DNA of 64,000 bases from positions 51,725-115,724 of the forward strand of contig CALMVQ010000154.1 of NCBI GenBank assembly GCA_937873135.1, written 5' to 3'. Of this stretch, positions 20,881-31,935 are shown piece after piece. The position numbers and the translations under genes were made by a program. The first letter of the stretch is position 1. The number at the start of each line of letters is the position of its first letter. The stretch comes from an uncultured Scytonema sp. (lineage in GTDB: Bacteria; Cyanobacteriota; Cyanobacteriia; Cyanobacteriales; Nostocaceae). The notes under the pieces are model-generated. The model had not been told where the DNA came from and made no database searches. It saw nothing but the letters and a program-made list of their open reading frames with translations.

Positions 20881-21023
20881 AAGTTTGAAGTCGGAAGTTT
20901 GAAGTATTAATATTATATCATTTCTAGCTTCTTCCTTCCTTCTTTCTTCACTTCTGCCTTCTGCCCTCTGCCCTCTGCCTTAAAACGAGTTTCCGTGTTG
21001 ATCACCAAAATTGGACAAGAGCC

Positions 21024-21173
21024 CATAGTTTTCCCATCAGCCGACCGGGGAATGATATGCTCAAACTCAAAAGTAGTGACAGTTAAGAATTCAGCAGTTC
21101 GACAGTAAGCACAACAATCGACAAAATGTTGACGAATGCGTCGTTGTAATTCAAAAGAAATGTAAACGCTCAC
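21024..21173 (-). pseudogene. N-terminal half of interrupted HNH endonuclease
   Basis: FVDCCAYCRTAEFLTVTTFEFEHIIPRSADGKT then reads into the IS terminal repeat. Confidence 0.88.
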
Positions 21174-21212
21174 GCCACTCTGGATGTCGCTTCTAGCCTG
21201 TTTAAAGTGTAC

Positions 21213-21563
21213 CTAGCTCTGGTTTTCAGAATGTTCAATTGATCGACCTGTGCCAATAGACGGTCGTAGAATAGCAGTGTCATCAGGTGATAGTTGGTTT
21301 TCCTCCATTCGAGCTAGCAAATGGTCTAATTGAGCCTGATCTCTTAAAGCCAGAGCAGTTTCTGCTAAGGCTTGCAGTTCATTCAAGCTCAAGCCAGTCA
21401 AGATTTCAACATCTGCTGTCGATGCGTTTGTCAACTTATGGTAGGTTTCTAAGTCTAACAATACTCCGACTCGCTCTCCCTGTTGATTGGTAACGTACTG
21501 TACTGACTGAGACATACAGTTTTCTATTTTTTTATTACTTGGATAATAGAAATATGATAGCAA
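21213..21563 (-). CDS. Small antitoxin-like protein upstream of the HNH gene; probable start MSQSVQYVTNQQGERVGVLLDLETY
   Basis: N-terminal segment resembles Phd/RelB-type proteins; same strand and adjacent to the HNH gene. Confidence 0.5.
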   Translation of the reverse strand: MLSYFYYPSNKKIENCMSQSVQYVTNQQGERVGVLLDLETYHKLTNASTADVEILTGLSLNELQALAETALALRDQAQLDHLLARMEENQLSPDDTAILRPSIGTGRSIEHSENQS

Positions 21564-21779
21564 AAACCTCTCCTACCTTGAAAAAAGGAGTAGGTGTGCC
21601 CTTGGGTTTAATATGGATGAGTCGCACATCAAACCCGCAATGGAATTGGTGGGGAAAAGGATATTTTTATGCTTGGTAGTGTACGCAATATAAACTGTTC
21701 GCTAATTTGGTCAATTTTCCAACTGACAAAACAATTGAGATGTTGTCATCCTGAGAATGTCAGTGATAGGGATCATCCA

Positions 21780-22556
21780 ATGTCATCCACCAAAAAATCT
21801 TTTCTTGTCGATGCACTAGCGGTACAGATTTACAACTCTCAAGCCGAACTAGCGCTCTGTGTCGCAGAAATTGCCCAACAACATTTACAACAAACTCTTC
21901 AGCAACAGGGGACTGCGGCTGTATTGCTAGCAACAGGCAATTCCCAGATAAAATTTCTTGATGCTTTGATTGCCTTGGGTGGAGTCGATTGGTTGCGGAT
22001 AACTTTGTTTCATTTGGATGAATATTTAGGAATTTCCGCTGATCATTCTGCAAGTTTTCGCCGCTACTTGCGCGAACGTGTTGAACACCGGGTTACTCCG
22101 AAGGAATTTCACTATATACAAGGTGATACAACGCAACCAATAGCCGAGTGCCATCGCTACACCAAACTGCTGCAAACACAACCAATTGATTTGTGCTGTC
22201 TGGGTGTGGGAGAAAACGGACACCTAGCTTTCAACGATCCAGCAGTGGCAGATTTTCAAGATTTATATACAGTTAAAATTGTCAAGCTAGATACTGCAAA
22301 CCGCCAGCAGCAAGTCAAACAAGGTCATTTTGCCAATATAGAAAGCGTACCGCAGTATGCTTTTACTCTCACCATACCAGCGATTTGTTCTGCCCAAAAA
22401 ATTATCTGCCTTGCACCAGAAAAACGCAAAGCAAAGGTAGTACAGCAAATGTTGCAAGGCGAAATTACCACGAATTGTCCGGCTTCTTTTCTCCGAAGAC
22501 AACCGCAAGCAACACTATTTTTGGACACAGAATCTGCGGAGCTAATCAAAAATTAG
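21780..22556 (+). CDS. nagB: Glucosamine-6-phosphate deaminase
   Basis: LATGNSQIKFLDAL, FHLDEYLGISADHSASFRRYLRERV, CLGVGENGHLAFNDPAVADF; start taken at MSSTKKSFLVD, in frame within ORF 21669-22556. Confidence 0.92.
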   Translation: MSSTKKSFLVDALAVQIYNSQAELALCVAEIAQQHLQQTLQQQGTAAVLLATGNSQIKFLDALIALGGVDWLRITLFHLDEYLGISADHSASFRRYLRERVEHRVTPKEFHYIQGDTTQPIAECHRYTKLLQTQPIDLCCLGVGENGHLAFNDPAVADFQDLYTVKIVKLDTANRQQQVKQGHFANIESVPQYAFTLTIPAICSAQKIICLAPEKRKAKVVQQMLQGEITTNCPASFLRRQPQATLFLDTESAELIKN

Positions 22557-22829
22557 GTGTGAAAAAGGAGAATTCATAAGTAAATAATATCTGTTTGCTC
22601 TCTTCATCCTAGATTATTAGTGAGTTTCGAGAAACCCTGTTTCTGAAGTTGGCTATGGCAAATCAAATAGGATTGTTTTCAAGCAAAAACTCCGAAAAAT
22701 CAACATTTTTAGCTCTTGCATAGACGCAGGAGATAATAGTTACGAATTATGAATTATCAATTCTCTAATGATTTGGACCCCCTTATGTGATTTATTCATA
22801 AGTAGTGCTATACCAATGGGGAGGGTGCA

Positions 22830-25800
22830 ATGTCTTTGATTAAGACTCGTTGGGGTTGGTTCTTAGGTGTTGTCGTCGGTGGTTTTTGCGTTGCGAGTGG
22901 AAGTGCTGTGGCTCAAATTACTCCCGATAGAAGCCTACCCAATAATTCCACTGTAAAATTTGAGGGAAATACCAGAATTATTGAAGGTGGAACGCAAGCA
23001 GGAAGAAACTTGTTCCACAGTTTTCAGGAGTTTTCTGTCCCCACTGGCAGTACAGCACACTTTAACAATGTTCAACAGATTCAGAATATTATTAGTCGCG
23101 TCACGGGTTCGTCTATCTCGAATATTGATGGATTAATTCGTGCCAACGGTAAAGCAAATCTATTTGTGCTGAATCCTAATGGAATTATATTTGGTCGTAA
23201 TGCGGCACTCAATATTGGTGGTTCGTTTACAGCGACGACAGCAAATAGTTTAAAGTTTGCGGATGGCAGTGTTTTCAGTACCAACCCAATCCCTACCTCA
23301 GCACTCCTGACAATTAGTGTCCCCATTGGGCTACAACTTAATAATAATCTGACAGGTATGATTAACAATGCAGGTAATCTTACTGTCAACTCTGGACAAA
23401 ACTTAAGCTTGATTGGCACTAATGTCACTAACAATGGGCAACTCTCTGCAACAGGTGGGCAAGTGACAGTAGCAGCGGTTCCCCAAGGCGAGGTTTCAAT
23501 CGGGGAAACCGGAGAAATACTGGGTTGGCAAAACTACATTCCTCAGGGCAGTGATGTTGGCACTGCGATCGCCTCAGGGAAAATTGATGCCTCCAATCCT
23601 AAACCCGGAAAAACTGGAGGAAGAGTGCTGATAGTCGGCGATCGCGTCGGGTTGTTGGATTCTGTAATCAACGTGTCGGGAGATGCTCTTGGGGGTAAGG
23701 TTGTGGTGGGAGGAGAGTCCCAAGGTGGCTTAGTTCCTCTAGCGAGTGCAACCTACATTAGCCCCACCACAATCATCAATGCAGATGCCTTAACTAGAGG
23801 CAATGGCGGACAAATCACTGTTAATTCTACTCAATCAACTCGTGCCTATGGCAGTTTGAGTGCGCGGGGTGGAAGAGTTGCAGGGAATGGAGGCTTAATT
23901 GAAACATCAGGAAGTCATTTTCTTGATGTTGCTGGCATTCGCATCGACGCCAGTGCAACCAATGGTTTGGGCGGCACTTGGCTTCTCGATCCACGCAATG
24001 TCACTATTGCCTCCACAACATCTAATGGTTCGTTTAGTAATGGCGATCCAAACATTTTCACACCCAGTGGTGATGATGCAGTTGTCAGTACTGGAGATAT
24101 TACAAACCGACTGAATGCTGGAACCAACGTCACAATTACCACAAGTGGCACGGGAACTCAGGAGGGAAATATCACAGGAGCGGCAACTGGGTTTGGCATT
24201 GGTACGCAAAACACAAGCCCCGTCACCTTAACTTTACAAGCTGCCAATAATATTACCCTGCAAAGCTTTGGCATCACTACGAACAATGCTCCCCTGAATG
24301 TCATACTGCAAGCTGGTGTCGGTTCTGGTAGTGGGAATATAAGACTCTCAAGTGCTTCAGTTGAAACCAAGGGAGGAGCATTCACGGCAACAGCACCAAA
24401 TTCTGTATCGCTAGAAAGCTTGACAATACGCAGCAACAATGAAGTAAATTTTGCTGCTCCCATCACTATCACAGCTCCTTCTGTATCAATTAAAGCTGCT
24501 GAGCTTGACAGTAACACGAGCAGTAATGGTGATGGTGGGTTAATCTCTATCAACGCTAACTCGCTGGCACTGCAACCAGGTGGAAGTATCAACACAAACA
24601 CAAGCGGCATTGGCAATGGCGGGTTAATCTCCATCAACACTAACTCGCTGGCGCTGCAAGGGGGTGGACGTATCAACACAAGCACAAGTGGCAATGGTAA
24701 CGGCGGGGCAGTCTCTATTAGTACTAGTAATTTCACCTCAGATAGTGGAGGAGGCATTACTACCAGGACGAGTGGCATTGGCAATGGTGGCTCAGTCGCT
24801 ATTAAAACTGACTCGCTCACACTTACTGCTGATGCAAGTATAAACAGCAACGCTAGCAATCAAGGGAATGGCGGTTCAGTCTCCGTTAACGCGAACTCAT
24901 TTACACTTCAATCTGGTGGACGTCTCAACAGTGACACGAGTAGCAGTGGCACTGGGGGGTTAATCTCTGTGAATGCGAACTCACTCTCATTTTTACCGGG
25001 TGGAAGTATAAACAGCAACACAAGTGGCAATGGTAATGCCTCTGGAGGATCACTGACCATCAAAGCTGACTCCCTTACCATCACTGGAGGCGTAATTAAG
25101 AACGCAACCACTGGTAATGGGAGATCGGGAAACATCGACATCAACGCCAACTCATTTGCACTTATAAACGGTGGGATTTCCAATGAAGTTGACAATTCTG
25201 CAAGTGGTAATGCAGGAAATCTGACTATTAACTCCAAAACTGTTCAGATAGAAAACAACGCTGGTATAAGTAACAATACTAATAGCAAGGGTAATGGGGG
25301 ACAACTTATTCTCAATGCTGACACCGTTCAGTTGAAAAACCGTGGGGGAATTGGCATAGACGCTACAGGTGAAGGAAACGCAGGTCAACTTCGCCTCACT
25401 GCAAACTCACTCTTAATGGAAAATTCAGGGATTGGCAGCAATAGTTCGGGAACTGGTAATGCTGGAGAAATCAACATTAATGTTGCTGGCACGATCTCAC
25501 TCAACAACAGCCGTATTCGTTCAATTGCTAACAGTAGTGGACAAGCAGGACAAATTAATCTCACATCTGGTTCTCTGAAAATCAGCAACAGTAGCAATAT
25601 TAATAACAGCACCACAGGTCAAGGTAATGCCGGAGCGATCGCCATCCGAACAGGCTCATTTACAATAGAAGATAATAGTGGAGTGAGTAGTGATACTGGA
25701 ATAGACAGAAGCGTAGGCTTTAGCCCCATCGACAACACAGGCAATGCCGGACGCATCGACATTATCGCAGATACTGTTTCCTCTAATAACCGTGTCTTAA

Positions 25801-27341
25801 TTAGTAGTGAAACAAGTGGCCGAGGATCTGCGGGAGAGATTACGCTAAAAGCTAATTCCCTGACACTGACAAATGGCAGTAGTATCAGTACAAGTAGTTT
25901 GGACGGTGCTAAAGGCAATCCAGGACAAGTAAACGTTACAGCCCAGTCAGTTTTATTTAGTAATGATATTTCTAACTTTAACAATGGTGATACTAGTGGT
26001 TTGGGCAGCCTCAATAGAGGGACAGGCAATCCCGGGGGAACAATCGTTCTCAATGCCGACTCTGTTGTCTTAAAAAATGGAGGAGGACTTGCTGTTCGTA
26101 CTACGAGTCAGGGAAATGCAGGAAGACTCACTCTCAATGCCAACTCACTCTTGACGCAAAATGCAGGAATTAGTAGCGAAACCTCTGGCAGTGGCAACGG
26201 TGGGGAAATTGACATTAAAGTTAACCGTGCTGAGATCAGTACAGGAGGTGGTATTTTTGCCAACACTTCTGCCAGTGGAAATGCGGGAATTCTTAATTTC
26301 ACAACAGATTCTCTAATACAGAATAACACCAACATTATTAGCAATACCTCTGGGAGTGGCAATGCCGGAGAAGTTAAAGTGATTGCCAACTCAGCCGAGT
26401 TGAGAAATAATAGTCTGATCGGCAGTCAAACGACTGGTAGTGGAAATGGTGGCAACGTAAATCTGCAAATTAATGGAGCGTTAACTGTGAGCGATCGCTC
26501 TAGGATCTCAGTATCCTCTATTCCCTCCTCTAGTGGCAGTAGCACGCAATTGGGTGAAGCAGGTGGTATTAATGTGCAGGCTGGTTCTATTTTTCTCAAC
26601 AACTACGCCACGATTCAAGGACAAGCAAGTTCCACAAATGGTGGCAGTATTACCCTAAAACCACGAGACTTATTACTACTGCGTAATAATAGTCAAATCT
26701 CCACAAGTACAGGTACTGAACAAACAGGTGGTGGTAATGGTGGTAACATTACAATTAATACTCCTTCGGGTGTCATTGTCGGTGTCATGAGAGAAAATAG
26801 CGATATCACTGCCAATGCTTTTCAAGGTAGGGGTGGTTTCATCAACATTACAGCTCAGGGAATTTTCGGACTACAGCGCAGCAATCAACTCACTCCATTC
26901 TCCGACATTACGGCTTTTTCACAACAGAATCCTCAATTCAATGGCGTCGTACAACTCAACACACCTGATGTAGACCCCAGTCGCGGATTAGTGGAACTAC
27001 CTAGCAGTATCCTTGATGCTTCATCAAGACTCAAGGATGTTAGCTGTGCTGCCGTTCAGGGTAATAAGGGGAATGAATTTATCGTGACTGGACGCGGTGG
27101 TTTACCACCCAGTCCTGACGAACCCCTCAGCAGTGATGTAGTATGGTCTGATACTCGAATGCCCGCGATCGCACTGCAACAGCGTGCAGAGAAACCTACT
27201 GCTAAACTACCCTCAAAACCAACAGGAGTGGAAATTATACCAGCTACTGGTTGGGTCTTCAACAATAAAGGCGAAGTCATTTTAATTTCTTCTCAAACCC
27301 ATTCTACTGGTTTGGGGACTACTCCTATGTGCCGCCAGTAA
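22830..27341 (+). CDS. Two-partner-secretion exoprotein (filamentous haemagglutinin N-terminal domain, TpsA-like)
   Basis: Signal peptide; [23 protein letters not shown]...[38 protein letters not shown]; long TSGxGNGG repeats. Confidence 0.92.
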   Translation: MSLIKTRWGWFLGVVVGGFCVASGSAVAQITPDRSLPNNSTVKFEGNTRIIEGGTQAGRNLFHSFQEFSVPTGSTAHFNNVQQIQNIISRVTGSSISNIDGLIRANGKANLFVLNPNGIIFGRNAALNIGGSFTATTANSLKFADGSVFSTNPIPTSALLTISVPIGLQLNNNLTGMINNAGNLTVNSGQNLSLIGTNVTNNGQLSATGGQVTVAAVPQGEVSIGETGEILGWQNYIPQGSDVGTAIASGKIDASNPKPGKTGGRVLIVGDRVGLLDSVINVSGDALGGKVVVGGESQGGLVPLASATYISPTTIINADALTRGNGGQITVNSTQSTRAYGSLSARGGRVAGNGGLIETSGSHFLDVAGIRIDASATNGLGGTWLLDPRNVTIASTTSNGSFSNGDPNIFTPSGDDAVVSTGDITNRLNAGTNVTITTSGTGTQEGNITGAATGFGIGTQNTSPVTLTLQAANNITLQSFGITTNNAPLNVILQAGVGSGSGNIRLSSASVETKGGAFTATAPNSVSLESLTIRSNNEVNFAAPITITAPSVSIKAAELDSNTSSNGDGGLISINANSLALQPGGSINTNTSGIGNGGLISINTNSLALQGGGRINTSTSGNGNGGAVSISTSNFTSDSGGGITTRTSGIGNGGSVAIKTDSLTLTADASINSNASNQGNGGSVSVNANSFTLQSGGRLNSDTSSSGTGGLISVNANSLSFLPGGSINSNTSGNGNASGGSLTIKADSLTITGGVIKNATTGNGRSGNIDINANSFALINGGISNEVDNSASGNAGNLTINSKTVQIENNAGISNNTNSKGNGGQLILNADTVQLKNRGGIGIDATGEGNAGQLRLTANSLLMENSGIGSNSSGTGNAGEININVAGTISLNNSRIRSIANSSGQAGQINLTSGSLKISNSSNINNSTTGQGNAGAIAIRTGSFTIEDNSGVSSDTGIDRSVGFSPIDNTGNAGRIDIIADTVSSNNRVLISSETSGRGSAGEITLKANSLTLTNGSSISTSSLDGAKGNPGQVNVTAQSVLFSNDISNFNNGDTSGLGSLNRGTGNPGGTIVLNADSVVLKNGGGLAVRTTSQGNAGRLTLNANSLLTQNAGISSETSGSGNGGEIDIKVNRAEISTGGGIFANTSASGNAGILNFTTDSLIQNNTNIISNTSGSGNAGEVKVIANSAELRNNSLIGSQTTGSGNGGNVNLQINGALTVSDRSRISVSSIPSSSGSSTQLGEAGGINVQAGSIFLNNYATIQGQASSTNGGSITLKPRDLLLLRNNSQISTSTGTEQTGGGNGGNITINTPSGVIVGVMRENSDITANAFQGRGGFINITAQGIFGLQRSNQLTPFSDITAFSQQNPQFNGVVQLNTPDVDPSRGLVELPSSILDASSRLKDVSCAAVQGNKGNEFIVTGRGGLPPSPDEPLSSDVVWSDTRMPAIALQQRAEKPTAKLPSKPTGVEIIPATGWVFNNKGEVILISSQTHSTGLGTTPMCRQ

Positions 27342-27538
27342 AACAAAACTAAAAATCTTTACGCATGTGTTTTGAAGCGCGAATGACTGAGTTAAAATCA
27401 TATTTTCGTCTGCTTGTCAACCAGAAAATTCCTGGGAAAGATGAAAAATATTGAGTAGGAATTAAGTATAATTAAGATCACAGTGAAAACCTGATTACTG
27501 CTAGCTGAATTAAAGGATTTAAAGTTACGTTAAAACAG

Positions 27539-29521
27539 TTGGCTTCAGCTATTAAGATGACGACTAACTGGATACAATTTTTAGGGAATTTTCTGATTTC
27601 TGGAGATTTTATACCTCACGGACATTGCTACCTTTGGAAGCCAGAGTTAGTGAGGCTTCATGTCATAGCAGATACGTTGATTGCGCTTGCCTACTATTCT
27701 ATTCCAGTGATGCTGGTTTATTTCGTCCGCACCAGACGAGATGTGCCTTTCGACTGGATTTTCTGGATGTTTGGAACATTTATCATTGCTTGCGGCACTA
27801 CCCATCTCATGGAGGTGTGGACGCTTTGGTATCCTACTTATTGGTTATCAGGGTTAGTTAAAGCCATCACAGCTTTTGTCTCTGTATTTACGGCTTTAGA
27901 ACTAGTGTTGTTATTACCTAAGGCACTGGCTTTACCTAGCCCCGCTCAACTAGAGGTAACAAATGTAGCTTTGCTTAACGAAGTCATCGAACATAAGCGT
28001 ACAGAGGAAGCATTAGGCAAAGTACTTGACGAATTGGAAATTAGAGTTCAAGAACGGACAGCAGAGTTAATCAGAATCAATGAATCGTTACAGGGGGAAA
28101 TCACCGAACGCAGGCGCGTAGAAGAAGCGTTGCGAGAGAGTGAAGAACGTTTTCGCGCTATATTCAATCAAGCAGCTGTTGGCATTGCCCAAGTCGCTAG
28201 GGATGGTTGGTGGTTATTAGTTAACCAGAGGCTTTGTGATATTGTCGGGTACACGCAAGAGGAGATGCGATCGCTCTGCTTCCAAAATCTCACTCACCCA
28301 AACGATCTGGATACGTATTTGGAATACGCTAATCAGATATTAGCTGGTGAGATTCAAACTTACTCCGTGGAACAGCGCTATTTTCGCAAAGACGGTGTCA
28401 TTATTTGGATTCATCTTACTATGTCTTTAGTCAGCGAATCTTCTCAGGAGCCAAAGTATTTTATTGGTGTCATTCGAGACATAAGTGACCGTAAGCGGAT
28501 GGAGGAGGCATTGGGGGAAAGCGAACAGCGATTTCGTTTGATGGCAGATACTGTTCCGGTGATGATCTGGGAATCCGGTACCGATAAGCTTTGCAATTAT
28601 TTTAATAAAGTCTGGTTAGAATTTACTGGACGAACAATCACACAAGCAATGGGCAACGAGCAGTTTCTTTGTGTTCATCCAGAGGATAGAGAATTTTGTT
28701 TACAAACTTACATCAATGCCTTTGATACTCAACAAGAGTTCACAATAGAATACCGTCTCTTACGGTTTGATGGTGAGTATCGCTGGATTTTAGATACGGG
28801 CATCCCACGATTTACTCTAGATGGCAGGTTTGTCGGCTATATTGGCTCAGGTGTAGATATAAGCGATCGCAAGCAGGCAGAAGAGCAGATTCAAGCATCG
28901 CTTGTAGAAAAAGAAGTGCTATTGAAAGAAATTTATCACCGAGTCAAAAACAATTTACAAGTCATATCTAGTCTACTCAACCTGCAATCTGAGTATATCG
29001 AGGACGACCGCGATTTGGAAATATTCCGACAAAGCCAGATGCGGATTGAATCAATGGCGCTCGTTCACGAGAAATTGTATCAAGCTAAAGACTTATCAAT
29101 GATTAATTTTGGTGACTATATTCGAGATTTAGTTGCCAGTTTATTTAGTTCATATGAGGTGAATACAGATGCGATCACTCTCACCATAAATATCAATGAT
29201 ATTTTCCTCGGTTTGGATGTAGCAATTCCTTGCGGTTTGATTGTCAATGAACTTGTTTCCAATTCTTTAAAATATGCTTTTCCCACCAAACAATACGGGA
29301 AAATTCATATTTTTATGCTTTCAAATAACGATAATCAATTTACCTTGAGCGTGAGTGACAATGGGATTAGTTTACCATTAGATTTTGACATCAAAAATAT
29401 CACTACATTAGGTTTGCAGTTAGTAGATGCTTTAACTCATCAACTTTCTGGTAATCTTGATCTGAACAGGAATTCTGGATTGGAAGTAAAAATTATATTT
29501 CCAGTATTAGGAAAAACTTGA
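27539..29521 (+). CDS. Ethylene-receptor-like sensor histidine kinase (ETR1-type TM domain, two PAS domains, HisKA_2-type kinase)
   Basis: [91 protein letters not shown]. Confidence 0.88.
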   Translation: MASAIKMTTNWIQFLGNFLISGDFIPHGHCYLWKPELVRLHVIADTLIALAYYSIPVMLVYFVRTRRDVPFDWIFWMFGTFIIACGTTHLMEVWTLWYPTYWLSGLVKAITAFVSVFTALELVLLLPKALALPSPAQLEVTNVALLNEVIEHKRTEEALGKVLDELEIRVQERTAELIRINESLQGEITERRRVEEALRESEERFRAIFNQAAVGIAQVARDGWWLLVNQRLCDIVGYTQEEMRSLCFQNLTHPNDLDTYLEYANQILAGEIQTYSVEQRYFRKDGVIIWIHLTMSLVSESSQEPKYFIGVIRDISDRKRMEEALGESEQRFRLMADTVPVMIWESGTDKLCNYFNKVWLEFTGRTITQAMGNEQFLCVHPEDREFCLQTYINAFDTQQEFTIEYRLLRFDGEYRWILDTGIPRFTLDGRFVGYIGSGVDISDRKQAEEQIQASLVEKEVLLKEIYHRVKNNLQVISSLLNLQSEYIEDDRDLEIFRQSQMRIESMALVHEKLYQAKDLSMINFGDYIRDLVASLFSSYEVNTDAITLTININDIFLGLDVAIPCGLIVNELVSNSLKYAFPTKQYGKIHIFMLSNNDNQFTLSVSDNGISLPLDFDIKNITTLGLQLVDALTHQLSGNLDLNRNSGLEVKIIFPVLGKT

Positions 29522-31059
29522 AACTATATCAAACAATGAAAAACACAAAAATTTTAGTTGTAGAAGATGAAGGTATTGTTGCTAAAGATTTGCAAAATCG
29601 CTTAAAGAAAATTGGCTACATTGTCCCAGCTATCGCTTCTACTGCAGTAGAAGCAATTCATCAGGCAGCAGAAATTCTTCCAGACTTAGTGTTGATGGAT
29701 ATCAAATTAAAAGGAGATATAGACGGTGTAGAAGCGGCTTGGGAAATCCACAATCGATGGAACATTCCTATCATCTATCTTACTGCTTACGCGGATGATA
29801 GCACGTTGGAGCGAGCAAAAAAAACAGAGCCATTTGGCTATTTACTTAAACCTTTTAAAGAAAGGGAACTCTACACCACTATTGAAATAGCTCTTAATAA
29901 AGATAAGTTAGAAAAGCAATTAAAAGAAAATAAACAATTTTTGACGACAGTTATTAAAAGTATAGATCATGGTGTAATTGCCAGTGATGATCAAGAATTA
30001 GTTACTTTTATGAATCCTGTTGCTGAAAAATTAACAGGATGGAAACAAGAAGAAGCTATAAGAAAAGATGTATCAGAAATATTTAAAATTATCAATATTG
30101 AAAATCGTATTCCTGTAGAAAATACTCTCAAACAAGTTTTCCAAAAAGAGAAGATGTTTTGCTCACAAGAAGATGTTATTCTCATTTCTAAAAATGGTAT
30201 AGAAACACCAATTAATAATAGAATTGCACCTATTAAAAATGATACAAATAATCTGATAGGTGTCGTGTTATTGTTTCGAGATATTACCGAACACAAACTA
30301 GCTATTGAGGCACGGCGGGAGCAAGTTGTTCAAGAGCAAATTGTCCTGCAATTGGAACAACTCAATCAAGTTAAAGATGATTTTCTAAATACTGTTTCTC
30401 ACGAACTGCGAACTCCTCTATCCAATATTATCATGACACTTCAAATATTAAAAAATACTTGTACTAACAAGCAGGAGCAGCGCTATCTAGAAATTTTACA
30501 ATCTGAATGCAATCGCGAGCTCGATCTCATCAACGATCTACTAGATTTACAACGCATAGACGCGACAACAACTTCTTCGTTAAACCCTGAACCATTGATG
30601 TTGCAATACTGGTTGCCTAACCTTCTAGAAGCATTCTTTGTACGATCTCAACAAAGACAGCAAATTCTCCGGCTCAATATTCCCTCCGACATGCCACCAC
30701 TCATCACAGATAGCTCCAATCTGGTACGCATTTTTTCGGAATTGCTTAATAACGCTTGTAAATATACTCCTGCTGGTGGTGAAATTATCCTCAGCGTTCA
30801 CCATGTGGAAAATGAGGAATATAACGCAACTCACTCCACCATCTTTACAATCGGCAATTCCACAGAAATTCCGGCAGCAGCTTTACCAGATATATTTGAG
30901 AAATTCTATCGCGTTCCTCATGCTGATATCTGGAAACAAGGAGGTACGGGGTTAGGACTAACTTTAGTACAGAAGATAGTTGCACAACTACACGGAACCA
31001 TTGAAGTTGAAAGTAGGGCTGGATGGACTACGTTCACTCTCACGTTTTCTAATTTGTAA
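29518..31059 (+). CDS. Receiver-PAS-histidine kinase hybrid
   Basis: [18 protein letters not shown]...[23 protein letters not shown]...[65 protein letters not shown]. Confidence 0.92.
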   Translation: MKLYQTMKNTKILVVEDEGIVAKDLQNRLKKIGYIVPAIASTAVEAIHQAAEILPDLVLMDIKLKGDIDGVEAAWEIHNRWNIPIIYLTAYADDSTLERAKKTEPFGYLLKPFKERELYTTIEIALNKDKLEKQLKENKQFLTTVIKSIDHGVIASDDQELVTFMNPVAEKLTGWKQEEAIRKDVSEIFKIINIENRIPVENTLKQVFQKEKMFCSQEDVILISKNGIETPINNRIAPIKNDTNNLIGVVLLFRDITEHKLAIEARREQVVQEQIVLQLEQLNQVKDDFLNTVSHELRTPLSNIIMTLQILKNTCTNKQEQRYLEILQSECNRELDLINDLLDLQRIDATTTSSLNPEPLMLQYWLPNLLEAFFVRSQQRQQILRLNIPSDMPPLITDSSNLVRIFSELLNNACKYTPAGGEIILSVHHVENEEYNATHSTIFTIGNSTEIPAAALPDIFEKFYRVPHADIWKQGGTGLGLTLVQKIVAQLHGTIEVESRAGWTTFTLTFSNL

Positions 31060-31124
31060 CTATTTTCAACCACATAAACTACAGTACAAGCATTGAGGTT
31101 GGTTTGTTTACAAAAAATTGGCAG

Positions 31125-31553
31125 CTATGAGTCAAGGGCATCCGGCTGAATGTTAGGACAAATTGTCTCTTCCGACTTAATGGTTAAACTGTCCCATCCT
31201 GAAAGTATTGTCTTAAGTTCATTGCGCAAGCCAAATAATACTTCAACCTGGTGATCTATCTCGAGTATTTTATCATTCAGCTTTTGTTGAATTTCATTAC
31301 AAGCAGGTTTTCCCCCATCATAGACTTGGAGAATTTCACCAATTTCTTGCAAACTCAAGCCAAGGCTTTGAGCGCGTTTAATAAAGGAAAGACGGGTTAT
31401 GACAGACAGTGAAAATTGCCGAAAGCCTCCCTCTGTTCGCTCTAATGACTCAAGTAAGCCTAAACTTTCGTAATAGCGAATTGTCCTAATAGGGACTCCA
31501 CTAAGATCTGTTACCTGACCAATTAAAAGTAGTTTTTTATCTTTACTTAGCAT
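31125..31553 (-). CDS. MerR-family transcriptional regulator
   Basis: IGQVTDLSGVPIRTIRYYESLGLLESLERTEGGFRQF. Confidence 0.9.
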   Translation of the reverse strand: MLSKDKKLLLIGQVTDLSGVPIRTIRYYESLGLLESLERTEGGFRQFSLSVITRLSFIKRAQSLGLSLQEIGEILQVYDGGKPACNEIQQKLNDKILEIDHQVEVLFGLRNELKTILSGWDSLTIKSEETICPNIQPDALDS

Positions 31554-31688
31554 AGCTGAGCAATCAAATGGATTTGATCTAATATTATGCTCTCACTTAT
31601 CAACCGCTCCCGACTTATAGCGGTTCTGAGATTATGGGTGATTCGACAGATAACATGATATAACTAGCTTTAACTATCCTAACTTCCC

Positions 31689-31716
31689 AAAAAAAAGAAG
31701 TGGCATCGCCACTTCT
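31689..31716 (-). terminator. Rho-independent terminator downstream of the helicase gene (minus strand)
   Basis: Minus strand reads AGAAGTGGC-GAT-GCCACTTCT-TTTTTTT. Confidence 0.8.
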
Positions 31717-31935
31717 AAGAAATTCCCAGGTAGAACCTGAAATGAGTATAACCACTCTAAAAATTGTAAATCGTATAAATTTACACTTATTAACTTGAGA
31801 TGCTAGTTTTTTTGCGTTTGTAAATCTGTTGAATCAGAAGGGGAAGTAGTGCGTCTGCTCGTAAATGGAGAGGGGGGAATAGGGATTCAAAGAGTAATAA
31901 CATCCCTTGCCTCCCCACTCCTGATTTCTAACTCC

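Larger units (their letters stand above)
18660..21023 (-). mobile_element. ISL3-family-like insertion element, flanked by 8-bp TSD CATAGTTT (18652-18659 and 21024-21031)
   Basis: Ends GGTTCTTGGCAGAATTTGGTGATCAACACGGGAACTCGTTTTAAGGCAGAGG... and reverse complement of right end GGCTCTTGTCCAATTTTGGTGATCAACACGGAAACTCGTTTTAAGGCAGAGG...; ISL3-like transposase inside. Confidence 0.9.

Noticed and set aside
24500-26450. Regular repeats that might suggest a CRISPR array
   Set aside because: Continuous open reading frame with degenerate protein-level periodicity; no constant repeat with unique spacers. No CRISPR array seen anywhere in the window.
23081-27280. Many long antisense ORFs within the TpsA-like gene
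   Set aside because: Low-complexity repeats on the coding strand create open antisense frames (LPLPLVLV-type peptides); no RBS or recognisable family.
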